The notes under the pieces were generated by a model. That model worked only from the letters and a program-made list of their open reading frames with translations, was not told the DNA's origin and did no database searches. Positions 23,636-33,111 of a stretch of 33,139 nt of DNA are shown here, in pieces. Source of the DNA: Gammaproteobacteria bacterium (GTDB lineage Bacteria > Pseudomonadota > Gammaproteobacteria > Pseudomonadales > Pseudohongiellaceae); NCBI GenBank assembly GCA_016764875.1, contig JAESQX010000235.1, positions 1-33,139 on the forward strand. The letters are read 5' to 3'. The position numbers and the translations under genes are program-made. Numbering within the stretch: position 1 is the first letter of the stretch; each line of letters begins with the position of its first letter.

Positions 23636-24319
23636 ATGTATAACTATAATTACAAAGTTAAATCAGGTGTAACGGGAACAGGGATAGCCGTTCTGTTCAC
23701 TGTGGCGCTGGCAAGTTGTACCACTACGACGATTGATGAGTTTCGTCAGGGCGAAACAGGAATAGAGAGCCATGAATCAATTGTTATTCTGGGCCGCAGG
23801 CAGGCCAGTAATTACGAAACCCGGGAAGATTTTGTCAATTGTGTCGGCGAACACGTTAATCAGGGAGAGAACGGTATTAATGTGGTACCCGAACAGGAGT
23901 TTGTTGATGCACTGTTCCCCTGGTTTGAGCCACGCACAGCTCCGCTTCGAACCCAGGATCTTGAAAGGCTGATGGCCGAATCAGTAGTGGCAGAAAAACT
24001 GGATGAATTTGGAATTCGCTATATTGTCTGGGTTGATGGTTTTACCGAAACGACCGGAAGAACAGGCTCAATATCCTGTGCTATTGGCCCTGGCGGTGGT
24101 GGCTGTTTTGGTTTCGGCACCTGGGAAGATGATTCCCGGTTTGATGCCAGAGTATGGGACGTTGATGCACTGACATCGGTTGGCACCATCAGGGCAGATG
24201 CTACGGGCCAATCTTATATGCCCGCGCTGGTTATCCCTATTCCGCTGATTGCCAGGGTTGAAGCCAACGCATGTAGCAGTCTGGCCAACCAGCTCAAGCA
24301 GTTTGTTAGAGGTTCTTGA
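23636..24319 (+). CDS. Lipoprotein of unknown function
   Basis: This is a 227-residue predicted lipoprotein. The ORF track uses a GTG at 23624; the ATG at 23636 has GAGG at the right distance and gives MYNYNYKVKSGVTGTGIAVL with lipobox LASC. The mature protein has SIVILGRRQASNYETREDFV, a stretch DEFGIRYIVWVDGFTETTGR, and two further Cys residues flanking a glycine run (ISCAIGPGGGGCFGF), plus more Cys near the ends that could pair in the periplasm. It resembles lipoproteins that vary in sequence but keep a nucleotide-like alpha/beta core; I do not assign a family. It sits between another lipoprotein and an M48 protease lipoprotein. Confidence 0.72.
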   Translation: MYNYNYKVKSGVTGTGIAVLFTVALASCTTTTIDEFRQGETGIESHESIVILGRRQASNYETREDFVNCVGEHVNQGENGINVVPEQEFVDALFPWFEPRTAPLRTQDLERLMAESVVAEKLDEFGIRYIVWVDGFTETTGRTGSISCAIGPGGGGCFGFGTWEDDSRFDARVWDVDALTSVGTIRADATGQSYMPALVIPIPLIARVEANACSSLANQLKQFVRGS

Positions 24320-24355
24320 AAATGATTACTTCCAATTTTAATCTGGTTAAGAGTC

Positions 24356-25879
24356 ATGGCTAGCTTAGAGACATTATCCACAGCAAATTTTCCCTGCTCT
24401 GTATTAATTGCACGAAGTTGGCGTGTCACCGCAGTGCTGTTGCTTGGTGCATTGACAATGATCCTAGCAACGTCGTGTGCAATGAACCCTGCTACCGGGC
24501 GGGGGAATATGGTTTTAATGACAGAAAACGGGGAAAAGAAAATAGGTGAAGAAGAACACCAGAAAGTAATAGATAGTATGCCTATTTATGAAGATGAAGA
24601 ACTGCTTGCCTATGTGACTGGCGTTGGCAATCGCATCGTCGGGGTAAGCCACCGTGATGACCTGGATTATCAATTTACCATTATCGACAGCCCGGAAATT
24701 AACGCGTTTGCATTACCCGGGGGCTATGTATACATTAATCGTGGGTTGCTTACCTATACTAATTCCGAAGCCGAACTGGCGGCGGTTTTAGCCCACGAAA
24801 TAGGCCATATAACGGCCCGTCACGGGGTGCAACAACACGCCCGGGGCAAGGTGGCCAATGTAGTATCGTCAGTGGGGGGAGTCGTGGCGGCGGTGGCTAC
24901 AGGAAGTGGCTATATTGGTTCACAAATAAGTGAGGTGACTTCGATCTGGGCCCAGGCCGGGCTCAGTGGATATGGGCGGGATGCTGAATTGGAAGCGGAC
25001 AGTCTCGGGGCAGACTATTTATACAAAGCGGGCTACGACCCGGCGGCCATGATAGAAGTCATTACAACGCTGAAAAACCAGGAAGATTTCAAACGTCGGG
25101 TGACTGGCGAAGGAGGAGGCTACCATGGTTTGTTCGCGTCCCATCCGCGAAATGATACCCGCTTGCAACAGGCCATCGCTAATGCGGGTAAGCTGGATTC
25201 CGACCAGGTTCTGGAAGTTGATGACGAGAACTTTCGAAACCAGCTTGAAGGATTATTGATCGGCGTCAGTAGAGCCTCTCAATCCAGGGACGACCGAAAT
25301 CGGTATTATCAGACCCTCTTGAGTTACACCATGATATTTCCCGACCAGTGGGAGGTTTCAGAGACCACCACAACAGTGACAGCGGTAGGCGTTGATAATG
25401 ATTCGCTTAATGTTAGCGCGCAGCGATTACAGGATAATATCGAACCCCGTGTATTTATCGCAGAGAAACTCGGTATTAAGAATCTACAAAAATCTGGAGC
25501 GCTGTCGCAATATCGATTGCTGGGTCACACAGGGGTAGTTGAAACTGAAGATGGTGGTATGGAACGTGTGGCGGTTATTTATATGGGAGCGCGCGTTTTT
25601 ATATTGCGGGGCAGCATTAGTAACATCGAAGCAGCAGAAGAAATCGACCGGCAGTTGCTGGCTTCAATTCGCACCTTCCGAGCAATACAGCGAAGTGAAA
25701 TTACACCCGGTAGTGAGCTGAAAATAACGTATGTTCAGGCCAGTGAATTTTTTGATTTTGCCACCGTGGCACGTGACAGCAAACTCGCCAGTTATCCGGA
25801 AGAAACTTTACGCTTGTTAAATGGTTACTACCCCAGGGGCCTTCCGGAAAAAGGAGACTGGGTCAAGCTGGTTGATTAA
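24356..25879 (+). CDS. M48-family metalloprotease lipoprotein
   Basis: This is a 507-residue zinc protease of the M48 family, tethered to the envelope by a lipobox (ATSC, lipidated Cys near residue 41). The catalytic HExxH is HEIGH (His147-Glu148-x-x-His151), and the third ligand lies in DAELEADSLGADYLYKAGYDP. The conserved HGLFASHPRNDTRLQQA confirms the family. The extra C-terminal region ends in LRLLNGYYPRGLPEKGDWVKLV, the LysM-like tail seen in YfgC/LoiP-type relatives. Such proteases clean up misfolded outer-membrane proteins. It is longer than LoiP, closer to BepA-type sizes but without a clear TPR half. Three lipoprotein genes in a row, this one last, suggest a common envelope role. Confidence 0.9.
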   Translation: MASLETLSTANFPCSVLIARSWRVTAVLLLGALTMILATSCAMNPATGRGNMVLMTENGEKKIGEEEHQKVIDSMPIYEDEELLAYVTGVGNRIVGVSHRDDLDYQFTIIDSPEINAFALPGGYVYINRGLLTYTNSEAELAAVLAHEIGHITARHGVQQHARGKVANVVSSVGGVVAAVATGSGYIGSQISEVTSIWAQAGLSGYGRDAELEADSLGADYLYKAGYDPAAMIEVITTLKNQEDFKRRVTGEGGGYHGLFASHPRNDTRLQQAIANAGKLDSDQVLEVDDENFRNQLEGLLIGVSRASQSRDDRNRYYQTLLSYTMIFPDQWEVSETTTTVTAVGVDNDSLNVSAQRLQDNIEPRVFIAEKLGIKNLQKSGALSQYRLLGHTGVVETEDGGMERVAVIYMGARVFILRGSISNIEAAEEIDRQLLASIRTFRAIQRSEITPGSELKITYVQASEFFDFATVARDSKLASYPEETLRLLNGYYPRGLPEKGDWVKLVD

Positions 25880-25963
25880 CCGGGTAATACATTCCCGCTC
25901 TTCTATTATTCCTGCCTGGGCGATTCCTGCCCCTAAGTTCGTCCTGCTTTATTCGGCGTGACA

Positions 25964-25979
25964 CCAAGTATACACTTGG
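25964..25979. promoter_or_regulatory. Palindrome upstream of glnE
   Basis: CCAAGTATACACTTGG is a 16-bp palindrome with 14 of 16 positions symmetrical (one mismatched pair), lying about 82 bases before the glnE start. It has the look of a site for a dimeric regulator. I do not recognise the factor. Confidence 0.35.
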
Positions 25980-26060
25980 GCTCGTCATTACCGCCCCATA
26001 AAACCTTACCGGGGGTGGTTCTGACTAACCAGACGTTAAGAGTGAGGCCTGAACAGTAAA

Positions 26061-29012
26061 ATGAATCGCGAACAATCACGGATGTGTGGTGCACAGGGGC
26101 TCCCTGATCAACTACAAGAGATTGTTTCACGATTTTGGCAGCGACTGGCGGAGCATCCTGATTTCGAAAATAAAGGGCTGAGTCAGCTATTCTTCGATGA
26201 TAAGAAATTTTCACAAGAAACAGCTCGCGTCTGGGCCGCCAGTGACTTCGTTGCCAACGCGATTCTGTCCAATCCTGATCTTCTGTCAGGTATTTATTCC
26301 CGGCGCGAATCCGAAATTACGAACTACCAGGAACGCCTGGAATCAGCTTTGGGCTCCCTGAAGGACGATGATTACAAGACGGGATTCGAACAGCTTAAAT
26401 CGCGATTACGTTATTTTTACCGACTGGAATTTATCCTCATAATCTGGCGTGATATCTGTGGTTATACAAACGTGCATGAGGTTTGTAATCAGATGTCTGA
26501 ACTGGCGGACGCCTCATTGCAGGTGACACTGGATTTGCTTCATTGCTGGGGTACAAAGCAGTGGGGTCAGCCCATGGCTGACGGGAAAACCCAGTCGATG
26601 GTGGTGATCGGAATGGGCAAACTCGGGGCCAGGGAACTTAATGTTTCCTCCGACATTGATCTGATTTTTGCCTATCAATCCGTGGGTAACACGGAACCTA
26701 CCGGAAACGATGTTGAACCGTTGACCAATCAGCAATTTTTTACTCGAATTGGGCAGCGCTTGATTGATGCCCTGGACAGTACCACCGAACAAGGTTTTGT
26801 CTTTCGCATGGACATGCGGCTTCGTCCCTACGGGAGTGAAGGGGCACTGGTGTTGAACTTTGACGCCATGGAAGATTATTACCAGAACCAGGGACGAGAC
26901 TGGGAACGTTATGCGTTTATCAAGGCCCGTATCGTGGCTGGAAATATCTCGCAAGGAAAGCAGTTACTGAAAAGGCTGAAGCCTTTTGTTTATAGACGCT
27001 ATCTTGATTTTGCCATGTTTGAATCGTTACGTGATATGAAATCACAGATCGATAAGCAGGCCAGGCGCGGCAAGCAGTTGACCGATATAAAACTTGGCCC
27101 AGGTGGAATCCGCGAGGTGGAATTCATAATACAGGCGCTACAACTGGTATATGGTGGCCGTGACAGTTCATTACAGCAACCATCAATCGTTCAGGCCTTT
27201 GCTAATCTGGTTCAGGGAGGCTACCTGCCAGAGTCGGCGGCCGGAGACCTTCTGTCAGCTTACGAGTTTCTTCGCAATCTTGAACACCGGCTGCAGGCAC
27301 TGGCAAATCAGCAGACTCAAAGCCTGCCCACAAATCCGCAACAGCAATTGAGAATTGCTATTGCAATGGGCTGTCAGGACTGGGATGAATTGCTGGACGC
27401 TTTGAACCAGAAACGGAGCGTTGTAAGCGAGCATTTTCGCGACGTATTGAGAACAGAAGACGAGTCAGATGAGGCAAAACAACAAGCAGACGATTGGGCC
27501 CCTTTGTGGAATCTGGAAATAACTGGCGATGACGCCCTGCAAATGTTGGTAAAGGCCGGATTCGAGGACGCCGACGGCAGTCTTGAGCGTATACAACAAT
27601 TCCGCAAGAATAAGAAATGGCTGATTCTTGGTGAACAAAGTCGAAACCGCCTGAATATTTTTATGCCGGTGCTGCTTGATGCCGTAAGCGGATCGGACAA
27701 ACCCAGCTTGTGCCTGAGTAGAGTGATGCCATTGGTAGAGGCCGTCAGTCGGCGCACGGCCTATCTGGTGTTACTGCTGGAAAATCCACAGGCATTGAAG
27801 CAGCTGGTGCTTTATTGCACGCAAAGTCCCCTTATCTCGGAATACTTAAGCAAATACCCGGTATTGCTTGATGAGTTGCTACATGTGCTCAATGAACCTC
27901 CTGATAAACGCTCTCTGGCGGATGAACTTAATGCGCAGTTAATAAGAATAGACGAGGAAAATTTTGAGGAGCAACTGAATTGCCTGCGTTATTTTAAGCA
28001 GGCACATTTGTTACAGGTAATTGCGGCGGAAGTATCCGGGGAAATGCCCTTGATGAAAGTAAGTGACTATCTAACTTTCACCGCTGAAGTAATCCTTGAT
28101 GCCGTGCTTGCCCTGTCCTGGCAGCACCTGGTTTCCAGGCACGGTTATCCCGTTCATACCGATGGCAAGTACGGTGAACCTGAATTCGCCATAGTGGGCT
28201 ATGGAAAACTTGGAGGTATTGAGCTTAGCTATAACTCGGACCTTGATCTGGTGTTTCTACATCAGGGGTCTTTGGATAAAGACACTGTTGTAACTGGCGC
28301 ACAAAAATCGATTAATAGCAGGGCTTTTTATATCAAGATGGCGCAGCGAATTATAACCATACTTGGCACTTACACGATGTCGGGCGAGCTCTATGAAGTA
28401 GACATGCGGCTTCGGCCTTCGGGGGATTCCGGTCTATTGGTCAGCTCAATAGAATCGTTTCTTGAATACCAACAGGAAAAGGCATGGACCTGGGAGCATC
28501 AGGCCCTGGTAAGGGCGCGGGGTGTTGTAGGGAATGCGCCGTTGCTGGAAAAATTTCTGCAAGTGAGAAAACAGATATTGACCCGGCAAAGAGACATTGG
28601 AACGCTTGCAGAAGAAGTAATTACCATGCGTGAACGGATGCGCAAAGAACTCACCAGCAAATCATCTTCATCCCTGGACAAAATCTCTTTTGAAATCAAA
28701 CAGGGGAAGGGCGGAATAGTTGATATCGAATTCCTGGTGCAGTACCTGGTATTGGCACACTCGCATCGGTATGAAGAATTGCTGAGCTACACGGATAATT
28801 TTAGAATACTGGAGGTGGCGCGAGAGTGTCAGTTGCTCCATGAAGATGATATGAACACGCTCATTAAGGCTTATCTCGGTTTCAGATCCGCCACACACCA
28901 GATTGCGTTGCAAACCGAAGAGGGATTGCCATCGCTGGAGAATCTTCGACAGCTGCAGTGTTCGGTAACCGCAATCTGGGACAAGGTGTTCGATTGTGTT
29001 CCCAGGCCCTGA
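26061..29012 (+). CDS. glnE: Bifunctional glutamine synthetase adenylyltransferase/deadenylase GlnE
   Basis: GlnE adds and removes AMP on glutamine synthetase in response to PII and glutamine, tuning nitrogen assimilation. At 983 residues it is full length with both catalytic halves. The N-terminal deadenylase site is VVIGMGKLGARELNVSSDID near residues 180-200, and the C-terminal adenylyltransferase site is IVGYGKLGGIELSYNSDLDL near 709-730; both keep the GxGKLG...SDxDL pattern. Other markers are VFRMDMRLRPYGSEG, GPGGIREVEFIIQALQL and the second-half RLRPSGDSGLLVSS. The start at ATG 26061 is followed by a family-like N-terminus. It is followed 28 bp later by waaF. Confidence 0.97.
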   Translation: MNREQSRMCGAQGLPDQLQEIVSRFWQRLAEHPDFENKGLSQLFFDDKKFSQETARVWAASDFVANAILSNPDLLSGIYSRRESEITNYQERLESALGSLKDDDYKTGFEQLKSRLRYFYRLEFILIIWRDICGYTNVHEVCNQMSELADASLQVTLDLLHCWGTKQWGQPMADGKTQSMVVIGMGKLGARELNVSSDIDLIFAYQSVGNTEPTGNDVEPLTNQQFFTRIGQRLIDALDSTTEQGFVFRMDMRLRPYGSEGALVLNFDAMEDYYQNQGRDWERYAFIKARIVAGNISQGKQLLKRLKPFVYRRYLDFAMFESLRDMKSQIDKQARRGKQLTDIKLGPGGIREVEFIIQALQLVYGGRDSSLQQPSIVQAFANLVQGGYLPESAAGDLLSAYEFLRNLEHRLQALANQQTQSLPTNPQQQLRIAIAMGCQDWDELLDALNQKRSVVSEHFRDVLRTEDESDEAKQQADDWAPLWNLEITGDDALQMLVKAGFEDADGSLERIQQFRKNKKWLILGEQSRNRLNIFMPVLLDAVSGSDKPSLCLSRVMPLVEAVSRRTAYLVLLLENPQALKQLVLYCTQSPLISEYLSKYPVLLDELLHVLNEPPDKRSLADELNAQLIRIDEENFEEQLNCLRYFKQAHLLQVIAAEVSGEMPLMKVSDYLTFTAEVILDAVLALSWQHLVSRHGYPVHTDGKYGEPEFAIVGYGKLGGIELSYNSDLDLVFLHQGSLDKDTVVTGAQKSINSRAFYIKMAQRIITILGTYTMSGELYEVDMRLRPSGDSGLLVSSIESFLEYQQEKAWTWEHQALVRARGVVGNAPLLEKFLQVRKQILTRQRDIGTLAEEVITMRERMRKELTSKSSSSLDKISFEIKQGKGGIVDIEFLVQYLVLAHSHRYEELLSYTDNFRILEVARECQLLHEDDMNTLIKAYLGFRSATHQIALQTEEGLPSLENLRQLQCSVTAIWDKVFDCVPRP

Positions 29013-29040
29013 GCGGAGATTGATATTCAGGTAACCAACC

Positions 29041-30081
29041 ATGAGCAATGACCAGCGTATCAATCGAATGCTAATTGTTGGTCCTTCCTGGGTGGGTGAT
29101 ACGGTCATGGCACAATCCCTGCTTAAGCTGTTGCGCCAAATTCATGACGACATGGAAATCACAGTTCTGGCTCCATCGTGGAGCCAGGCGCTGCTGGCGC
29201 GTATGCCGGAAGTTGACCACGCCATAGAATTGCCATTCGGCCACGGGGAGTTAAAGCTATTACGCCGAAGAGAGTTTGCAAGGAAACTTAAAGGTCAGTT
29301 TGATAGCGCCATTATTCTACCGAATTCTTTCAAGTCGGCTCTGATTCCCTTTTTCGCCGGTGTTGGGCAGCGAACTGGCTGGCAAGGTGAATTTCGCAAT
29401 ATGCTATTGACCGATTGTAGAAAGCTGGACCCCGGCAAATACCCGCTGATGGTGCAGCGTTTTCTGGCCCTGGGCCTGGTCCCGGGAGCCGGGCTGATTA
29501 CAGATATACCCAGACCTGATCTTCACAGTGACTCCATTCACGCACGAAAAACAGCCCGGGAATTGAACCTGGATTGCGACAATAAAATTCTGGCGATCTG
29601 TCCCGGGGCAGAATTCGGTGAGGCCAAACAGTGGCCGGCCAGCCATTATGCCCGGCTGTGCGAAATTGCCTCTGCCAATGAGTGGAAGATCTGGATAATC
29701 GGCTCTGCCAATGACCGTGAAGTTGCTACTGAAATTTTTGATCAAATCGACCTGAACACGCGCTCTTCCTGCGTCAATGTGACCGGGAATACTTCATTAA
29801 GCCAAGTCGTCGACCTGCTTTATCTGGCGGGGGCCGTTGTCAGCAATGACTCGGGTCTAATGCATATTGCGGCCGCCGTAGGCTGTCCCGTTGTTGCTCT
29901 ATATGGCTCCACTTCGCCGGACTTTACACCTCCTATGGCAGACAGGGTAAAATCCCTCACTACAGACATAGCCTGTCGGCCCTGCTTTAAAAGAATTTGT
30001 CCCCTCGGGCACAAGCGCTGCCTGACCGAGATCTCAGCCGAAAGGGTTTATAAAGAGTTGAGTAAACTGACAGAAATGTAA
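29041..30081 (+). CDS. waaF: ADP-heptose:LPS heptosyltransferase II WaaF
   Basis: WaaF adds the second L,D-heptose to heptose I of the LPS inner core, acting on the inner face of the inner membrane with ADP-heptose as donor. The 346-residue GT9 protein starts with MLIVGPSWVGDTVMAQSLLKLL and carries the catalytic-region pattern CPGAEFGEAKQWPASHYA, the ADP-binding SNDSGLMHIAAAVGCPVVALYGS and the C-terminal CRPCFKRICPLGHKRCL. All are typical of WaaF rather than WaaC. It lies between glnE and waaC in the same direction and is probably the first LPS-core gene of an operon. Confidence 0.95.
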   Translation: MSNDQRINRMLIVGPSWVGDTVMAQSLLKLLRQIHDDMEITVLAPSWSQALLARMPEVDHAIELPFGHGELKLLRRREFARKLKGQFDSAIILPNSFKSALIPFFAGVGQRTGWQGEFRNMLLTDCRKLDPGKYPLMVQRFLALGLVPGAGLITDIPRPDLHSDSIHARKTARELNLDCDNKILAICPGAEFGEAKQWPASHYARLCEIASANEWKIWIIGSANDREVATEIFDQIDLNTRSSCVNVTGNTSLSQVVDLLYLAGAVVSNDSGLMHIAAAVGCPVVALYGSTSPDFTPPMADRVKSLTTDIACRPCFKRICPLGHKRCLTEISAERVYKELSKLTEM

Positions 30082-30104
30082 TTGAACTCCGGAGTTTCAA
30101 GCAG

Positions 30105-31175
30105 TTGCGAGTCTTAATAGTAAAAGTTTCTTCCCTGGGCGATGTCATACATACGCTTCCTGCCATCACCGATGCAAAACGGGCCAATAGAGACCTCGTA
30201 TTTGACTGGGTTGTTGAAGAAAAATTTACCGAAATTCCTGCCTGGCATCCTGCCGTAGAGTCGGTGATTCCAGTTGCTATCAGGCGCTGGCGTCGAAATT
30301 GGATAAAAACCTTTATTAACTCAGATGTGGGCAGGTTCAGGAAACAGCTGCAGAATGTAGACTACGACCTGGTTATTGATGCCCAGGGATTAATCAAAAG
30401 CGGCATAGTAAGCCGGATGTCCAAGGGCCTGACCATCGGGTTAAGCAGTCGCACGATAAAGGAACCGCTGGCCACAATTTTCTATAATAAGGTGTATTCG
30501 GTGTCATGGTCGGAGCATGCTGTTGACCGGATCCGCGAACTTTTTTCACGAATTTTCAAATACGAGTACGATAAAAGCCATGTAGATTACGGGTTGGAAT
30601 TTAAACGTATTGGTATAAAAGAAAATGAGCCAAAAGAAAAGCAGCTGGTATTCCTGCATGGGACAACCTGGAAAACGAAACACTGGCCGGACCAATACTG
30701 GCGTCAACTTGGGTTGATAGCCACTGAGGCCGGTTACAAGGTGCTACTGCCCTGGGGTGATGAATCAGAAAAGGCGCGGGCAACCTTTATCGCAGGTGAC
30801 AACAAAGCTATCGACATTTTACCGCGGCAATCATTGACTGGACTTGCCATGCACATTGCCAGGTCGGCCGGGGTTATCGCCGTTGATACTGGCCTGGGCC
30901 ATCTGGCGGCGGCATTATCTACGCCGACACTGTCACTTTATGGGCCTACAGACCCAGGGTTATCCGGAACATTCGGAGCGTCGCAAATACATCTGAAATC
31001 TAAATTCGATTGCGCCCCCTGTATGAAAAAAACCTGTGCCTATTCCGGCCCTGAAATTTCTGGTGACTACGATGGGAATTCATTTCCGGTATTTCCGGCC
31101 TGTTTTTCCAGGCAGACGCCCGAGATAGTCTGGCAAAAATTCAAACAACTGATTGATGATTCGGGTGTGTCATGA
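30105..31175 (+). CDS. waaC: ADP-heptose:LPS heptosyltransferase I WaaC
   Basis: WaaC transfers the first heptose onto Kdo in the LPS inner core. The protein (356 residues, GT9) starts at a TTG with GGAG about 10 bases upstream, giving MRVLIVKVSSLGDVIHTLPA, the WaaC opening. FLHGTTWKTKHWPDQYWRQ and VIAVDTGLGHLAAALSTPTL are the donor-binding motifs. Its C-terminal CAPCMKKTCAYSG is an unusual Cys cluster for this position. It follows waaF and its stop overlaps the start of the next transferase (ATGA), so these genes are coupled. Confidence 0.94.
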   Translation: MRVLIVKVSSLGDVIHTLPAITDAKRANRDLVFDWVVEEKFTEIPAWHPAVESVIPVAIRRWRRNWIKTFINSDVGRFRKQLQNVDYDLVIDAQGLIKSGIVSRMSKGLTIGLSSRTIKEPLATIFYNKVYSVSWSEHAVDRIRELFSRIFKYEYDKSHVDYGLEFKRIGIKENEPKEKQLVFLHGTTWKTKHWPDQYWRQLGLIATEAGYKVLLPWGDESEKARATFIAGDNKAIDILPRQSLTGLAMHIARSAGVIAVDTGLGHLAAALSTPTLSLYGPTDPGLSGTFGASQIHLKSKFDCAPCMKKTCAYSGPEISGDYDGNSFPVFPACFSRQTPEIVWQKFKQLIDDSGVS

Positions 31176-32305
31176 AACTTGGGTTTCTGATCTATTCCTA
31201 TTTTCCTTACGGTGGGCAACAGAGGGACTTTCATCGGATTGTGCAGGTCTGTGTTGAGCGGGGCCACCAGGTTGTTGTTTATACCTTGAAATGGCAAGGA
31301 GACCTACTTGACGGAGCGACTATCAAGTTTGTACCGAATTCTTCAATTAGTCGTCTCGGGCGTTACCGGCATTTTACCCAGTGGGTTCATAATGATCTTA
31401 AAGATGATCCCTGTGATGTAGTAATAGGGTTTAATAAAATGCCCGGGCTTGATGTTTATTTTGCCGCAGACCCCTGTTTTGCCGATAAGGCTGAAAATCA
31501 GCGTGGTTTATATTATCGATTTACCTCCAGGTATCGGCATTTTAAAAAATATGAAGAAGCGGTTTTTGCCAGTGATAATAAAACCCGGGTATTGATTCTT
31601 TCATCGTTACAACGTAAAGCTTTCGAAAAATACTATCCTGATTGCGGTGCAAGAATGTATCAGGTACCACCGGGTATCGATCGTGATCGAATGGTGACTG
31701 ATGCCGCTCCGGTTATTCGGAAAAAGTTTCGCAAGGAATTTAATTTGAAGGATTCGGATCTGCTTATTATTCAGATTGGCTCAGGTTTTAAAGTTAAGGG
31801 GGTGAGTAGATCCATAAGGGCTATCGCGGCATTACCTGACGATATTCGCCGTCGAGTCAAATATTTCCTGGTGGGTCAGGATAAGCCGAATCGATACAGG
31901 AAATTGGCAAACCAGCTGGGTATTGAGGATCGGTTTACGGTATTACCCGGCCGAGACGATATTCCCCGGTTTCTGTTAGGAGCAGATCTGTTGCTGCACC
32001 CTGCTTACAGTGAAAGTGCCGGCTATGTGCTGCTTGAAGCTACAATTTCCGGTTTGCCGGTACTGACCACAAGCACCTGTGGTTATGCCGGGCATATTGA
32101 AAAGGCAGGCTCCGGATTGGTTTGTGATGAGCCCTTCGAGCAAACACAGCTTAATGAAAAACTGGTGGAGATTCTCACATCGCCTGAGCGGGAGCAGTGG
32201 ATCAATAACGGGCTTGAGTATGGCAAACAGGAGGAGCTTTACTCCCTGGCAAAGGTGGCCACCGACTTTATCGAACAATTTGGGCAAGAGGCACAGGTTT
32301 CGTAA
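31172..32305 (+). CDS. waaG: LPS core glycosyltransferase, GT4 family (WaaG-like)
   Basis: This 377-residue GT-B fold transferase begins MKLGFLIYSYFPYGGQQRDF, the WaaG-style donor-side glycine loop. The acidic pair of the EX7E motif sits in ESAGYVLLEATISGLPVL, which binds the nucleotide sugar. By position, between waaC and waaP, it is the likely heptose II glucosyltransferase of the inner/outer core junction, although the sugar could differ in this organism. IQIGSGFKVKGVSRSIRAIA is the donor nucleotide region. It overlaps both neighbours (4 bp with waaC and 1 bp with waaP), so it is part of the waa operon. Confidence 0.9.
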   Translation: MKLGFLIYSYFPYGGQQRDFHRIVQVCVERGHQVVVYTLKWQGDLLDGATIKFVPNSSISRLGRYRHFTQWVHNDLKDDPCDVVIGFNKMPGLDVYFAADPCFADKAENQRGLYYRFTSRYRHFKKYEEAVFASDNKTRVLILSSLQRKAFEKYYPDCGARMYQVPPGIDRDRMVTDAAPVIRKKFRKEFNLKDSDLLIIQIGSGFKVKGVSRSIRAIAALPDDIRRRVKYFLVGQDKPNRYRKLANQLGIEDRFTVLPGRDDIPRFLLGADLLLHPAYSESAGYVLLEATISGLPVLTTSTCGYAGHIEKAGSGLVCDEPFEQTQLNEKLVEILTSPEREQWINNGLEYGKQEELYSLAKVATDFIEQFGQEAQVS

Positions 32306-33105
32306 TGCTTTACCTCAATGACGAATTCAGTAAAACCTGGCAGGGGCAGGATCCTTTCAAGCTTGTTCAGGCAATTGAAGGCAAGATTTACCGGGAGGTA
32401 AAAAACAGAAAGACCCTGCAGTTTTCTCTGGATGGCAGAAGTTATTTCCTGAAGATGCATTTTGGTGTCGGCTGGGCTGAAATATTTAAAAATATATTGC
32501 AATTAAGATTGCCGATCACCAGTGCAGAGAACGAATGGAATGCAGTAAATCGGTTACACGATCTCAGCATAGATACCATGACAGTGGTTGCCTATGGGAA
32601 AAGGGGCCTAAGTCCGGCCGCGTTGCAATCATTTATTATCACAGAAGACCTTCACAACACGGTTAGCCTCGAAGAATTCTGTGCCCGATGGCCTGATCAG
32701 ACACCCGCTTTCGCAGTAAAGTCCGGATTAATCTATAAAGTCGCCCGTGCCGCAAGAGCCATGCACACTAATGGCATCTGCCACCGGGATTTCTATATTT
32801 GCCATTTCTTGTTGCATAAGGGTGGTGACGGGGAATTCATCAATTTGAAATCCCGCCTTTCACTTATCGATTTACACCGTGCGCTGATAAAGGAAAATCT
32901 TGGTAGTAGATGGATTGAAAAAGACATCGCCGGTTTGTATTTTTCCTGTATGGAAATAGGGCTGACCCAGCGAGACCTGTTTCGCTTTATGTGTACCTAT
33001 AAAGGCAAAGGCCTGCGTGAGACACTGGAAGAGGATGCACAATTCTGGAAGCAGGTAACTTTAAAAGCAACCGCTCTGTATGAGAAGCTGAACAGGCATC
33101 AGTAA
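32305..33105 (+). CDS. waaP: LPS core heptose(I) kinase WaaP (RfaP)
   Basis: WaaP phosphorylates heptose I of the LPS inner core, which is critical for outer-membrane stability and polymyxin behaviour. The 266-residue protein has the eukaryotic-kinase-like catalytic motif GICHRDFYICHFLL, which is diagnostic for RfaP. LSLIDLHRALIKENLG provides the following metal-binding Asp. N-terminal QGQDPFKLVQAIEGKIYREV and RSYFLKMHFGVGWAEI match the family. It shares one base with the preceding gene (TAATG). A further gene may start 6 bp downstream. Confidence 0.95.
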   Translation: MLYLNDEFSKTWQGQDPFKLVQAIEGKIYREVKNRKTLQFSLDGRSYFLKMHFGVGWAEIFKNILQLRLPITSAENEWNAVNRLHDLSIDTMTVVAYGKRGLSPAALQSFIITEDLHNTVSLEEFCARWPDQTPAFAVKSGLIYKVARAARAMHTNGICHRDFYICHFLLHKGGDGEFINLKSRLSLIDLHRALIKENLGSRWIEKDIAGLYFSCMEIGLTQRDLFRFMCTYKGKGLRETLEEDAQFWKQVTLKATALYEKLNRHQ

Positions 33106-33111
33106 TTCGCT

